Notes under the pieces: model-generated
Told to the model about the DNA's origin: nothing
The model's input: only the letters and a program-made list of their open reading frames with translations
Databases searched by the model: none
NCBI RefSeq assembly: GCF_016806125.1
Contig: NZ_CP047166.1
Coordinates: 1,302,001-1,366,000, forward strand
Reading direction: 5' to 3'
Length of the DNA stretch: 64,000 nucleotides
Source: Ponticoccus alexandrii
GTDB taxonomy: Bacteria; Pseudomonadota; Alphaproteobacteria; Rhodobacterales; Rhodobacteraceae
Shown: positions 8,926 through 18,590 of the stretch, in pieces
Numbering within the stretch: position 1 is the stretch's first letter
Layout of the letters: each line of letters opens with the position of its first letter
Made by a program: the position numbers and the translations under genes

Positions 8926-9474
8926 TCAGAGCGGATCGCGTTCCACGGCGATCAGCCCCAGATCGCGCGCCGTTTCCACGGAGAGCCGGGCGCTTTCGAG
9001 ACCGCGCTCGGACTGGTAGCGGCGCACTGCCGCCGCGGTCGCGGCATCCATGCTGCCCGAAACGGGGCCGGTGAAATACCCGCGTGCGGTCAGCGCCCGC
9101 TGCACCGACGAGAGGAACTCTGGCGTCATCTCTTCGGGGCAGGGGGCGGCAAAGCTGATCTCGGCCCGCGGGCGCACGACGCGCGGCACCGGGGCCTTGC
9201 GGTAGACCGGCGGACGCAGCACGGTGCCGTCCTCGGCGATCTCGGCCTGCACGACCTGCACTTCGCCCATGACATGTTCGTAAACTGCGGGTGTCGTTTC
9301 CCGGACGCGGCAGCTGCCGTCGGCCTCGTGTTCCGCGACCGGGGTCCCGGGCATCGGCGCGGCCCGGCTGGCCGGGGACTCTGCAACGGGGGCGGCACAG
9401 GCGCACAGCACCGCCAGGGCGCAGCCCATCAGCGGGCGCGCAAGCGAAATGCGCGGGAAGAACCGGGTGATCAC
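8926..9474 (-). CDS. Peptidoglycan-binding lipoprotein
   Basis: The 182-residue product has a lipoprotein-type signal peptide (about 1-26) with Cys residues in LCACAAP, suggesting lipid attachment at Cys24 or Cys26. The middle (about 45-110) is unassigned. The C-terminal 65 residues (VQRALTARGYFTGPVSGSMD, then TAAAVRRYQSERGL) match the PG_binding_1 fold that binds peptidoglycan. It is therefore probably tethered to a membrane and contacts the cell wall; its partner is unknown. Confidence 0.72.
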   Translation of the reverse strand: MITRFFPRISLARPLMGCALAVLCACAAPVAESPASRAAPMPGTPVAEHEADGSCRVRETTPAVYEHVMGEVQVVQAEIAEDGTVLRPPVYRKAPVPRVVRPRAEISFAAPCPEEMTPEFLSSVQRALTARGYFTGPVSGSMDAATAAAVRRYQSERGLESARLSVETARDLGLIAVERDPL

Positions 9475-10274
<800 letters not shown>

Positions 10275-10275
<1 letters not shown>

Positions 10276-11009
10276 TGCGGCGGGCGGGGGCGGCTTTCGC
10301 GGCCCTCGCCCTGGGCGTTCTGTCACGGCCCCTTGACGCGCAGGGCTTGCCGGTGCTGACCGGGGCCGGCTATTCAGAGCCCACGACCCGTTACGCCCAC
10401 GGCGTGCTGGGGGACGCGGTAGAGTGGGGCGCGCTGACGCTGACCGCCGACCGCTGCACCGATTGCGCGCGGCCCGACCCCTTGCGCGTCACGATCCGTC
10501 TGTCTGAGACCCGCGTCTTCGAGGACCTCGCGCCGCGCCTCGTGGGGCTGGACCCGGACCGGCCCGACATGGCGATGGTCGTGGAAAGCGATCTGTCGCA
10601 GGGCGCGCGGCTGGCGCTTTATGCGCCGACCGGGTTGGTGGCGGCCACGCCCTTCATCGGGCAGGCCAACCGCTGGCTGGCGCCGCTGGGGGCTGCCGAT
10701 CTGGACGGGGACGGGCGGCTTGAAGTGGCCTACGTCGACCGCCCGCATCTGGCGAAGACCCTGCGGATCTGGCGGCTGGAGGACGACAGGCTGACCGAGG
10801 TCGCCGCCATGCCCGGCCTGGCCAACCACCGCATCGGCCGGGATTACATCGAGGGTGGCCTGCGCGACTGCGGGCAGGGGCCCGAGATGATCCTCGCCAA
10901 TGGGGATTGGACCACGGTGCAGGCGCTGCGCTTCGACGGGACGCTGACCGCCCGCAGCCTTGGCGCCTACAGCCCTGCGGCGATCCGCGCCGCGATGGCC
11001 TGCGAATAG
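10275..11009 (+). CDS. Secreted protein with FG-GAP/VCBS-like repeat
   Basis: This 244-residue product has a signal peptide (about 1-22, cleaving near LDAQ). The middle contains a calcium-type DxDxDG loop (AADLDGDGRLEVAYVD, about 138-153) typical of FG-GAP/VCBS repeats. The C-terminal part gives a short beta-propeller-like pattern. Four Cys (56 and 59 in CTDC, one in LRDCG, one near the end) could form disulfides. Its ATG shares a base with the ferredoxin stop, so it is translationally coupled. The function is not known. Confidence 0.7.
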
Positions 11010-11059
11010 CCACCGAGGGGGCTTTTCTTTCCCGGCGCGCGGGTCTACCCCTGACCGCC

Positions 11060-11872
11060 ATGCGGATACTATTCTTGGGCGACGTCATGGGACGCGCCGG
11101 GCGTACCGGCATCGCGGAGCGCCTTCCGGCGCTGCGCCGCGACTGGGCGCTCGATTTCGTCATCGTCAACGGTGAGAATGCCACCAGCGGCCACGGCCTG
11201 TCCGAGGCTCATGCGAAGGGTCTCTTCGAGGCCGGCGCCGACGTGGTCACGCTGGGCGACCATGCCTTCGACCAGAAGGAGATGCTGTCCTACATCGAGC
11301 GCGAGACGCGCATCGTGCGGCCACTGAACTTTGCCAAGGCGGCGCCGGGGCGCGGGGCCGCGCTTTACAAGGACGGGCGCGGGCGCAAGGTGCTGGTGGT
11401 GCAGGCGCTGGGGCAGGTCTTCATGTCGCGCAGCTACGACAACCCCTTCTCGGCGGTGGACGAGGCGCTGAAGCGCCTTGCCGGGCAGGCGCAGGCCGTC
11501 GTGGTGGACATGCACTGCGAGGCGACCTCCGAGAAGATGGGCATGGGCCACTTCTGCGACGGGCGCGCCAGCCTTGTCGTCGGCACGCATACCCACATCC
11601 CCACCGCCGACGCGCAGATCCTTGACGGCGGCACTGCCTTTCAGGCGGATGCGGGCATGTGCGGCGACTACAATTCCGTCATCGGCATGGAGAAGACCGA
11701 GCCGCTGCGGCGCTTCGTCATCGGCATGCCTAAAAGCCGTTTCACCCCGGCAGAGGGGGAGGCGACCCTCTGCGGCACCTTCGTCGAGACCGACGACGCC
11801 ACCGGCAAGGCCAAACGGGTCTGCATGGTGCGGCAGGGCGGACGGCTGGCGCCGCTTGGCCCCGATCACTGA
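11060..11872 (+). CDS. YmdB-family metallophosphoesterase
   Basis: The 270-residue product matches the YmdB (TIGR00282) metallophosphoesterase family, whose characterised members are dinuclear-metal cyclic-nucleotide phosphodiesterases. Metal-binding motifs in order: GDVMGRAGR (near residue 7), NGENATSGHG (about 36-45), GDHAFDQKE, DMHCEATSEK, and GTHTHIPTAD. The ATG at 11060 begins directly at the beta-strand MRILFLGDV; the longer frame back to 10907 overlaps the preceding gene and is not conserved in character. It starts 50 bp after the previous stop. Confidence 0.9.
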   Translation: MRILFLGDVMGRAGRTGIAERLPALRRDWALDFVIVNGENATSGHGLSEAHAKGLFEAGADVVTLGDHAFDQKEMLSYIERETRIVRPLNFAKAAPGRGAALYKDGRGRKVLVVQALGQVFMSRSYDNPFSAVDEALKRLAGQAQAVVVDMHCEATSEKMGMGHFCDGRASLVVGTHTHIPTADAQILDGGTAFQADAGMCGDYNSVIGMEKTEPLRRFVIGMPKSRFTPAEGEATLCGTFVETDDATGKAKRVCMVRQGGRLAPLGPDH

Positions 11873-11941
11873 ACGCCTCTTGCAACCCCCGCGCCGCTTC
11901 GCAAAGATGCGTGCGGTTGGGGATAAGCGACAAGGTATCGC

Positions 11942-13723
11942 ATGAACTGGATCGACTTGAGCCAGACGGCGCAGGCGTGGGTGACGATCGCGGTGGTGAT
12001 CGTGATGTTCGCGCTTTTCGTGCGCGAGACCTACCCGACCGAGGTGACGGCCCTTGGCGGCATGGCGGCGCTTCTGGGGCTGGGCGTGCTGCCGCAGGAC
12101 GAGGCGCTGGCGGTGCTGGCGAACCCGGCGCCATGGACCATCGCCGCCATGTTCATCGTCATGGGGGCGCTGGTGCGGACCGGGGCGCTGGATGCCTTTA
12201 CCCGGCACGCACAGGAACAGGTGATGAAGCGCCCGAAGGTGGCGCTGGGGGCGATCCTCGGCTTCGTGCTGCTGGCCTCGGCCTTCATGAACAACACGCC
12301 GGTGGTCGTCGTCATGCTGCCGGTCTTCGTGCAGATCGCCAAGTCGCTCGGCCTGTCGCCGTCGAAGCTGCTTATCCCGCTCAGCTATGCGGCGATCCTT
12401 GGCGGCACGACCACGCTGATCGGGACTTCGACGAACCTGCTTGTGGACGGCATCGCCCGCTCCCGGGGTCTGGAGCCCTTCTCGATCTTCGAGGTCACGC
12501 CCATGGCGCTGGTGCTGGTCGCCGTCGGCATGGCCTACCTTTACTTCGCGGGCCGCTTTCTACTGCCGGACCGGACCTCCATGGCGGGGATGCTGTCGTC
12601 CGACCGCAGCCGGATGAAGTTCTTCACAGAGGCGGTGATCCCGCCGGACTCGAACCTGATCGGGCGCGAGGTGCTGGGCGTTCAGCTGTTCAAGCGCGAG
12701 GGCGTGCGGCTGATCGACGTGATCCGGGGCGACGAATCCCTCCGCCGCAACCTTCAAGGGGTCGAGCTGGAGGTCGGTGACCGCGTGGTCCTGCGCACGC
12801 AGATGACCGAACTGCTGTCCCTGCAGCGCAACAAGGAGCTGAAGCGCGTCGATCAGGTTTCGGCCAAGGAGACGACGACCGTCGAGGTGCTGATCTCTCC
12901 GGGCTGCAAGATGGTCGGGCGCTCGCTTGGCGCGCTGCGCCTGCGGCGTCGTTTCGGCGTCTACCCGCTGGCGGTGCACCGGCGGAACCAGAACATCGGG
13001 CGGCAACTGGACGAACTGGTGGTGCGCGTGGGCGATACGCTGCTGCTGGAGGGCAACGCCGAAGACATCAAGCGCCTCGCCGACGAGATGGAGCTGGTCG
13101 ACGTGGCCACCCCGCAGGTGCGCGCCTTCCGCCGGGGCCACGCGCCGGTGGCGCTGGGCGCGTTGTCGGCGGTGGTGATCCTCTCGGCGCTGGGGGTGGC
13201 GCCGATCCTGCCGTTGGCGGTGGTCGCCGTGGCCGTGGTGCTGCTGTCGCGCTGTATCGACGCGGACGAGGCGTTCTCCTTCATCGAGGGCCGCCTGCTG
13301 GCGCTGATCTTCGCCATGCTGGTGGTGGGCGCGGCGCTGGACAGTTCCGGCGCGGTCGAGATGATCGTGGGCGCGCTGGCGCCATGGATGGAGACGCTGC
13401 CGCCGGTCCTGCTGGTGGCCTCGGTCTTCTTCCTGACCTCGATTCTGACCGAGGCGATCAGCAACAACGCGGTGGCGGTCGTGGTGACGCCCATCGCCAT
13501 CGGGCTGGCCACGGCCATGGGTGTGGACCCGAGGCCGCTGGTGGTGGCGGTGATGATCGCCGCCTCCTGCGCCTTTGCCACGCCGATCGGCTACCAGACA
13601 AACACGCTGGTCTACGGCCCCGGCGGCTACCGCTTCACCGATTTCCTGCGGGCGGGGCTGGGGATGAACCTTGTCATGGGGATTGTCGCCTCGTTGCTGA
13701 TCCCGGTGTTTTTCCCGCTGTGA
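11942..13723 (+). CDS. SLC13/DASS-family permease with two RCK_C (TrkA-C) domains
   Basis: Inner-membrane carrier of 593 residues. The N-terminal half (1-205) and the C-terminal part (about 395-593) hold the transmembrane helices of the divalent-anion:sodium symporter fold, with the signature NNTPVVVVMLP (about 119-129) and its inverted-repeat counterpart SNNAVAVVVTP (near 508). Between them, about 205-385, lie two cytosolic TrkA-C (RCK_C) domains. Proteins of this layout carry sulfate, dicarboxylates or similar anions; the substrate cannot be read here. The start at 11942 follows AAGGTATCGC. No partner genes are adjacent. Confidence 0.9.
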   Translation: MNWIDLSQTAQAWVTIAVVIVMFALFVRETYPTEVTALGGMAALLGLGVLPQDEALAVLANPAPWTIAAMFIVMGALVRTGALDAFTRHAQEQVMKRPKVALGAILGFVLLASAFMNNTPVVVVMLPVFVQIAKSLGLSPSKLLIPLSYAAILGGTTTLIGTSTNLLVDGIARSRGLEPFSIFEVTPMALVLVAVGMAYLYFAGRFLLPDRTSMAGMLSSDRSRMKFFTEAVIPPDSNLIGREVLGVQLFKREGVRLIDVIRGDESLRRNLQGVELEVGDRVVLRTQMTELLSLQRNKELKRVDQVSAKETTTVEVLISPGCKMVGRSLGALRLRRRFGVYPLAVHRRNQNIGRQLDELVVRVGDTLLLEGNAEDIKRLADEMELVDVATPQVRAFRRGHAPVALGALSAVVILSALGVAPILPLAVVAVAVVLLSRCIDADEAFSFIEGRLLALIFAMLVVGAALDSSGAVEMIVGALAPWMETLPPVLLVASVFFLTSILTEAISNNAVAVVVTPIAIGLATAMGVDPRPLVVAVMIAASCAFATPIGYQTNTLVYGPGGYRFTDFLRAGLGMNLVMGIVASLLIPVFFPL

Positions 13724-14012
13724 CGGGGATCGGGTCCGGTTTTCGACAAGGCGGGGCAGGGGCCAGCGCCTTGGGCCGCTCCGCGCGGTTGAGGCGGATG
13801 CGATGCGCGCGTCCCGACGCACCCTTCCGGCGACGGACGGCGTGATCCTGATCGTCGCCGGCGCCAGTCACGGGGGGCGGTTACACCATCGGAAAGCGGG
13901 CCACGAGAGCAGGTTCGCCGAGGCAACGCGCCGGCTCCATGCGTCTTGGCAAGGGGGGGCGTCCTCCCGTATAGAGGCGCCCATACATCACAAACCGATA
14001 TGAGGCGAGTAC

Positions 14013-14762
14013 ATGGCCGGCCACTCCAAATGGGCAAACATTCAGCACCGCAAGGGCCGACAGGACAAACTGCGCGCCAAGGTCTTCTCTAAACTGTCCA
14101 AGGAAATCACCATCGCCGCGAAGATGGGCGACCCGGACCCGGAAAAGAACCCGCGCCTGCGTCTGGCCGTCAAGGAAGCCAAGGGCCAGTCGATGCCCAA
14201 GGACAACATCGAGCGCGCCATCAAGAAGGCCATCGGTGGCGAGGGCGAGGATTACGAGGAAATCCGCTACGAGGGCTACGGCCCGAACGGCGTCGCGGTG
14301 ATCGTCGAGGCGATGACCGACAACCGCAACCGGACCGCCTCGACCGTGCGCTCGACCTTCACCAAGAACGGCGGCAACCTTGGCGAGACCGGCTCTGTCG
14401 GCTTCATGTTCGAGCGCAAGGGCGAGATCGTCTATCCCGCCTCTGTGGGCGATGCGGACGATGTCATGATGGCGGCGATCGAGGCCGGGGCCGAGGACGT
14501 GGAATCCTCGGAAGAGGGCCACACGGTCTACTGCGCCGACACCGACCTGAACGAGGTCTCCTCGGCGCTTGAGGCGGCTCTGGGCGAGTCGGACTCGACC
14601 AAGCTGATCTGGAAGCCGACCACCACGACCGAGCTGGATCTGGATGGCATGAAGACCCTGATGAAGCTGGTCGACGCGCTGGAAGAGGACGACGACGTGC
14701 AACGCGTCACCACCAACTTCGAGGCCTCGGACGAGGTCATGGAGCAGCTGGAAAGCGCCTGA
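14013..14762 (+). CDS. yebC: YebC/PmpR-family translation or transcription factor
   Basis: The 249-residue product begins [18 protein letters not shown], the invariant N-terminus of the YebC family, followed by the conserved [17 protein letters not shown] (about 91-107) and the acidic C-terminal half. Family members have been described as DNA-binding regulators and, more recently, as factors that help ribosomes through stalling sequences. A terminator for this gene appears to lie at 14958-14990, inside the 3' end of the convergent LysR gene. Confidence 0.95.
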   Translation: MAGHSKWANIQHRKGRQDKLRAKVFSKLSKEITIAAKMGDPDPEKNPRLRLAVKEAKGQSMPKDNIERAIKKAIGGEGEDYEEIRYEGYGPNGVAVIVEAMTDNRNRTASTVRSTFTKNGGNLGETGSVGFMFERKGEIVYPASVGDADDVMMAAIEAGAEDVESSEEGHTVYCADTDLNEVSSALEAALGESDSTKLIWKPTTTTELDLDGMKTLMKLVDALEEDDDVQRVTTNFEASDEVMEQLESA

Positions 14763-14957
14763 GTACCGGACCGCGCGGTGCCTTCACCCGCGCGTTTTAA
14801 CACTTCCGAAAGGTGAGTCCCGGCCGGTTTGGTCGGGGATTCCGGCCGGTTCCGCCGCAGCTGCAAAGGCGCCTCGGGTCCCGATTCGGGTGAGTCGCGC
14901 TTGGGTGGGCCGGGATTCGCGGGTTTTCGGCGGGGGTTCGCGCCGGCAAAGGTTTTG

Positions 14958-14990
14958 GCCGCTCACGGTTGCGTGAGCGGCTTTTGTTTT
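14958..14990 (+). terminator. Intrinsic terminator for yebC, encoded in the 3' end of the LysR gene
   Basis: GCCGCTCACG at 14958-14967, loop GTTG, CGTGAGCGGC at 14972-14981, then TTTTGTTTTT. The 10-bp perfect stem with a T-run on the plus strand fits yebC termination 196 bp after its stop. The same bases encode the last residues (EKQKPLTQP) and stop codon of the convergent LysR-type gene. Confidence 0.85.
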
Positions 14991-15862
14991 TCCTGCACGA
15001 GGCTCTGGCGCGCGGCACGTGTGATCGCGCGGCTGAGGGGGCGCAGCGCCGGGGCGACAAGGCTGCGCACCTGCCAGTAGAGCGGCACGTCGAAGGGCAG
15101 CTCTGGCCGCATGTCGACCAAGTTGCCTGCGGCGATCTCATCCTCGACCAGCGGCGCCGGGTTCAGGCCCCAGCCCAGGCCGAGGCGCGCCGCCGTGATG
15201 AAACCATGGGTCGAGGGCAGCAGATGCGCGGGCGGGGCCAGCGCCTTGCCGGTCAGGTCCCGCATCCACGCGCGCTGGTGGCGGTCGTGCCCCGAGAAGT
15301 CCAGCATTGGCGCGCGGGCGAGGGTCTCGGCATCGACGCCCCCGGCGAAGTGGCGGGCGTGGAAGTCGGGCGCGCAGGTGGCGCGGTAGCGCATGGCGCC
15401 AAGCGCCGTGACCGCGCAGCCCTGCACCGGGGTCTTCTGGGTGGTGACGGCGGCAGAGACCTCGCCCCGCCGCAGCCGGTCGGCGGAGATGGATTCGTCC
15501 TCCACCACGATCTCGAACAGCAGGTCGGTGGCGGCCAGCGCGGGCAGGGCCCATGTGTCCAGCGTGTCGGCGTTCAGCACGATGCGGACGCGGGCGGCGG
15601 CGCGGCTCTGGCGCAACTCGTCAGCGAGGGCGGCATCCAGCAGGGCCTGCTCGCGCGCGTGGCGGGCGAGGCGCGCCCCCAGCGCGGTGGCCTCGGCGGG
15701 GGTCGTGCGGATGACCAGCGGCGTGCCGGTGCGGTCCTCGAGCGCGCGGATGCGCTGCGAGACGGCGGAGGGCGTGACGGAGAGTTCGGCGGCGGCGGAG
15801 GCGAAGCTGCCGAGGCGCAGCACCGCTTCGAGCGCGGCAAGCTGGGCGGGATCGAAGCGCAT
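14963..15862 (-). CDS. LysR-family regulator, ArgP/LysG type
   Basis: The 299-residue product has an N-terminal winged HTH (about 5-60: SFASAAAELSVTPSAVSQRI) and a C-terminal ligand-binding domain. ArgP/LysG proteins sense lysine or arginine and switch on amino-acid exporter genes. It lies divergent from a LysE/ArgO exporter gene with a 210-bp shared intergenic region, the canonical lysG-lysE arrangement, so it most likely controls that exporter. Its last codons overlap the yebC terminator. Confidence 0.9.
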   Translation of the reverse strand: MRFDPAQLAALEAVLRLGSFASAAAELSVTPSAVSQRIRALEDRTGTPLVIRTTPAEATALGARLARHAREQALLDAALADELRQSRAAARVRIVLNADTLDTWALPALAATDLLFEIVVEDESISADRLRRGEVSAAVTTQKTPVQGCAVTALGAMRYRATCAPDFHARHFAGGVDAETLARAPMLDFSGHDRHQRAWMRDLTGKALAPPAHLLPSTHGFITAARLGLGWGLNPAPLVEDEIAAGNLVDMRPELPFDVPLYWQVRSLVAPALRPLSRAITRAARQSLVQEKQKPLTQP

Positions 15863-16072
15863 CCTTAGCTGTCCTTATGCAGGTGCAGGCAGATTAACTT
15901 GGCTTAGGCTGGCTGTCACCGTACCCCGGGGCCTGTTGTTTCCGGCGCCGCGCACCTTGCGGGTCGTCGCGCCGGGTCTGCTGTTGCCCTCATCTAGCCG
16001 TTGGCCCGGGGCGGGGCTGTTTTGACCTGTCCGCGCGCGGGCGCGTGACCCGGAACCTGTAGAGGAGGGCCG

Positions 16073-16669
16073 ATGATGCAGAGTGTGCTTGCCGGTTATG
16101 CGCTGGGGCTGGGCCTGATCGTGGCGATCGGCTCGCAGAATGCCTTTGTCCTGCGTCAGGGGCTGCGGGGCGAGCATGTGCTGCCGGTGGTGCTGGTCTG
16201 CGCGCTGAGCGACGCCTTGCTGATCGCGGGCGGCGTCGCGGGCATGGGCGCGCTGGTGCGGGCCGCGCCATGGCTGGAGGGGGCGATGCGGCTGGCGGGT
16301 GCGGTCTTCCTGATCGCCTATGGCGCGCGCAGCCTGTGGTCGGCGTGGCGTGGCGGTTCTGCCATGACGGCGGGCAACGGCACGGGCAGCCTGCGGGCGG
16401 CGCTGCTGACCTGCCTCGCGCTGACATGGCTGAACCCGCATGTCTACCTGGACACCGTGCTGCTGGTGGGCGCCGTCTCGGGCGAGGCGGCATGGCCCGC
16501 CGGCTTCGGCGCGGGGGCGGTCGCGGCCTCGGTCAGCTTCTTCTTTGTGCTGGGCTTTGGTGCGCGGCTGCTGGCGCCGGTCTTCGCGCGGCCCGGGGCG
16601 TGGCGGGTGCTGGACGCGGGCATCGGGGTGACCATGTGGCTGATCGCGGTGGGGCTGGTGCTGGGGTGA
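16073..16669 (+). CDS. LysE/ArgO-family amino acid exporter
   Basis: This 198-residue integral membrane protein has the LysE pattern: start of helix 1 with GLGLIVAIGSQNAFVLRQGL (family motif GPQN/GSQN), six hydrophobic helices, and the mid-protein LTWLNPHVYLDT (about 119-130) characteristic of basic amino-acid exporters. It probably exports lysine and/or arginine. The ATG at 16073 (a second ATG follows at 16076) has GAGGAG at 16062-16067. It is divergent from the ArgP-type regulator that likely controls it. Confidence 0.92.
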   Translation: MMQSVLAGYALGLGLIVAIGSQNAFVLRQGLRGEHVLPVVLVCALSDALLIAGGVAGMGALVRAAPWLEGAMRLAGAVFLIAYGARSLWSAWRGGSAMTAGNGTGSLRAALLTCLALTWLNPHVYLDTVLLVGAVSGEAAWPAGFGAGAVAASVSFFFVLGFGARLLAPVFARPGAWRVLDAGIGVTMWLIAVGLVLG

Positions 16670-16720
16670 GGCCGGTTTCTTTGAAAGAAACCGGCCCGAA
16701 GTCTTTGCAAGACTTCGGGC
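16670..16720 (+). terminator. Two overlapping palindromes after the exporter gene
   Basis: First palindrome: GGCCGGTTTCTTT at 16670-16682 and its exact complement at 16684-16696. Second: GCCCGAAGTCTT at 16694-16705, loop TGC, AAGACTTCGGGC at 16709-16720. They share bases 16694-16696, so only one full stem can form at a time. They begin on the base after the exporter stop codon and probably act as a (bidirectional) terminator, although no long T-run follows. Confidence 0.6.
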
Positions 16721-16766
16721 CCGCGCAAGGTTGCACCCGCCCGGATATCCGCTAAGCGTGGCGGCC

Positions 16767-17666
16767 ATGGACAAGACGGTGCAACGCCCGGCGCAGGGCA
16801 TCTTCTGGATGGCGGTCACGGGGCTGTGCTTCGTTGCCGTCACCGCCTTGGTGAAGCTTCTGGGCGGGCGCATCCCCGCCGCCGAATCCGCCTTCCTGCG
16901 CTACCTGCTGGGCCTCGTCTTCCTGCTGCCCATGGCGCGGAGCCTGTTGCGGGTGCGGCTGACCGGGCGGCAGTGGCAGCTGTTCGGCCTGCGGGGCGTG
17001 CTGCACACGGTGGGCGTGGCGCTGTGGTTCTTCGCCATGACGCGCCTGCCCATCGCCGAGGTCACGGCGATGAACTACCTCAACCCGGTCTACGTGACGA
17101 TCCTCGCGGTCTTCTTCCTTGGCGAGACGCTGGCCTTCCGCCGCATCCTTGCCATCGTCGCGGCGCTGGTCGGTGCGGCCCTGATCCTGCGGCCGGGATT
17201 CCGCGAGTTGGACCCCGGGCATATCGCCATGCTGGGCACGGCGCTGTTCTTCGCCGGGTCCTACCTGTTGGCCAAGATCCTGTCGGGGCAGGTGAGCGCC
17301 GCCGTGGTCGTGGCGCTTTTGTCGGTCACGGTCACCGTGGGACTGGCGCCGCTGGCGCTGGCGGTCTGGGTCTGGCCGACGGGCTGGGAGTTGCTGGTGC
17401 TCTTCGGGGTGGCCTGCTGCGCCACCGCCGGGCATTACACCATGACGCTGGCCTTCGCCGCCGCGCCGGTTTCGGTGACGCAGCCGGTGACCTTCCTGCA
17501 GTTGGTCTGGTCGGTGCTGGTGGGGTGGGTCTTCTTCGCCGAGCCGCCGGATTTCTGGGTCATCGGGGGCGGCTCTTTGATCGTCACCGCCGTCGTCTTC
17601 ATCACTTGGCGCGAGTCGCGGCTGAAGAAGCGCGTGACCCCGGCGGTGCTGGAAACGAAGCACTAG
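16767..17666 (+). CDS. EamA/DMT-family transporter
   Basis: The 299-residue product has ten predicted hydrophobic helices in two EamA repeats (about 8-140 and 150-285), with conserved repeat ends such as NYLNPVYVTILAVFFLGETL (about 103-122). DMT carriers export metabolites or amino acids; the substrate is not inferable. The ATG at 16767 was chosen over the upstream in-frame ATG at 16731 because the latter lies in the palindrome region and gives a non-membrane leader. Confidence 0.85.
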   Translation: MDKTVQRPAQGIFWMAVTGLCFVAVTALVKLLGGRIPAAESAFLRYLLGLVFLLPMARSLLRVRLTGRQWQLFGLRGVLHTVGVALWFFAMTRLPIAEVTAMNYLNPVYVTILAVFFLGETLAFRRILAIVAALVGAALILRPGFRELDPGHIAMLGTALFFAGSYLLAKILSGQVSAAVVVALLSVTVTVGLAPLALAVWVWPTGWELLVLFGVACCATAGHYTMTLAFAAAPVSVTQPVTFLQLVWSVLVGWVFFAEPPDFWVIGGGSLIVTAVVFITWRESRLKKRVTPAVLETKH

Positions 17667-17779
17667 GCCGCCCGGCCATTGTTCGCACATCGTCAAAAAT
17701 CCTTCGGACGGCCCAAGAGGTGCCGCAATTCCCGGGAATTCTTGCCCTAGCGGAAGCTGACCCACGGAAGGAGAATGGG

Positions 17780-17977
17780 ATGTTTGCCGAGAACCGGTTG
17801 ACCGAGAACATGATGGAGGTGGAGGCCTTCCTGCGCGCGGAGCGGGAGAAGGTCCTGTCCGAGGCGGAGTGGCGGTTCCGGATGCGCGGCTATGGCTACA
17901 ACCTGCGCCGGACCGAGGGCGGCATCGAGGTGTCGTGCCTGCCGAAGAACGAGATCGTGGGTGTGCTTTCCCTCTGA
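17780..17977 (+). CDS. Small uncharacterised protein (65 residues)
   Basis: The product starts MFAENRLTENMMEVEAFLRA and is mostly alpha-helical and charged in its first half, with a short beta-like C-terminal part (TEGGIEVSCLPKNEIVGVLSL region). GGAAGGAGA precedes the ATG at 17780. No known domain is recognised. The strong ribosome-binding site and the balanced composition (not the Arg/Pro noise of chance frames) support it as a real small gene. Its function is unknown. Confidence 0.6.
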   Translation: MFAENRLTENMMEVEAFLRAEREKVLSEAEWRFRMRGYGYNLRRTEGGIEVSCLPKNEIVGVLSL

Positions 17978-18133
17978 TGGGCCATCCGGTGAGACCGGGC
18001 GGTACGGGACTTCGGCCTTCGTGGCGGGGCCGGGCGGGGGTTTTCCTGCCGGTGACTGCGCCGAGGCTTGGCTAGGTCGATTTGTTTCTTGTGATTGAAC
18101 GCGGCCCGGATGGTCGGGGCCGGCGTTGTTTTT

Positions 18134-18155
18134 GAGTATTTTGACAGAGAAGAAG
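18134..18155 (+). repeat. Dispersed intergenic motif, copy 2
   Basis: GAGTATTTTGACAGAGAAGA followed by AG. A divergent copy of the GGTATTT...AAGAAG motif. Confidence 0.5.
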
Positions 18156-18554
18156 CCCGGGGCGGGATTTGTGTCCGCAGGCCGGGCGTGTTCCAGAGTG
18201 ACTTGTGACGCGCGCGCTTTGGCGGCCGGGGCGCTCCTGACCGGGCATTGGCACGTGTTGGGTGGGGCTGTTTGCTTGAGGCAGATCGGACCACCGGTGC
18301 GCGGCTCTTCGTCCCATTCGTCTGTAGCGTGACGGGCTTCTGGCGTACGGCATTTGATGACGTTGGCGCGTGATGCGACGGGCCACTGGCGCACGGCTGT
18401 CGATGCCATGAACGTTCGACGCTGGGTGTCAACGGTATACGGCAGAACGGGCCACCGGCGTCCGGCGGGTTGGAGCCTTTGTCATGCGGTCGGTCGGGCC
18501 ACGGGCGCGCCGTGGGGCAGGGTGTTGGAACGCGCTTCCGTCGGGCTGATTTTG

Positions 18555-18572
18555 ATTGACGCACCAGTCAAT
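18555..18572 (+). promoter_or_regulatory. betI: Palindromic operator upstream of betI
   Basis: ATTGAC-GCACCA-GTCAAT is a perfect 6-bp inverted repeat with a 6-nt spacer, 18 bp upstream of the betI ATG, in the most AT-rich part of the region. BetI is a TetR-type repressor that autoregulates bet operons and is released by choline; TetR operators typically have this size and symmetry. That BetI binds here is an inference. Confidence 0.65.
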
Positions 18573-18590
18573 AACCGACACTCTGTCCGC

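Larger units (their letters stand above)
17978..18590. other. 613-bp region upstream of betI
   Basis: No gene is supported; the open frames here are short and Arg-rich. The region holds one copy of the dispersed intergenic motif (18134-18155) and the palindromic betI operator (18555-18572). The in-frame extension of betI back to 18354 lacks homology and would cross the operator. Confidence 0.55.
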
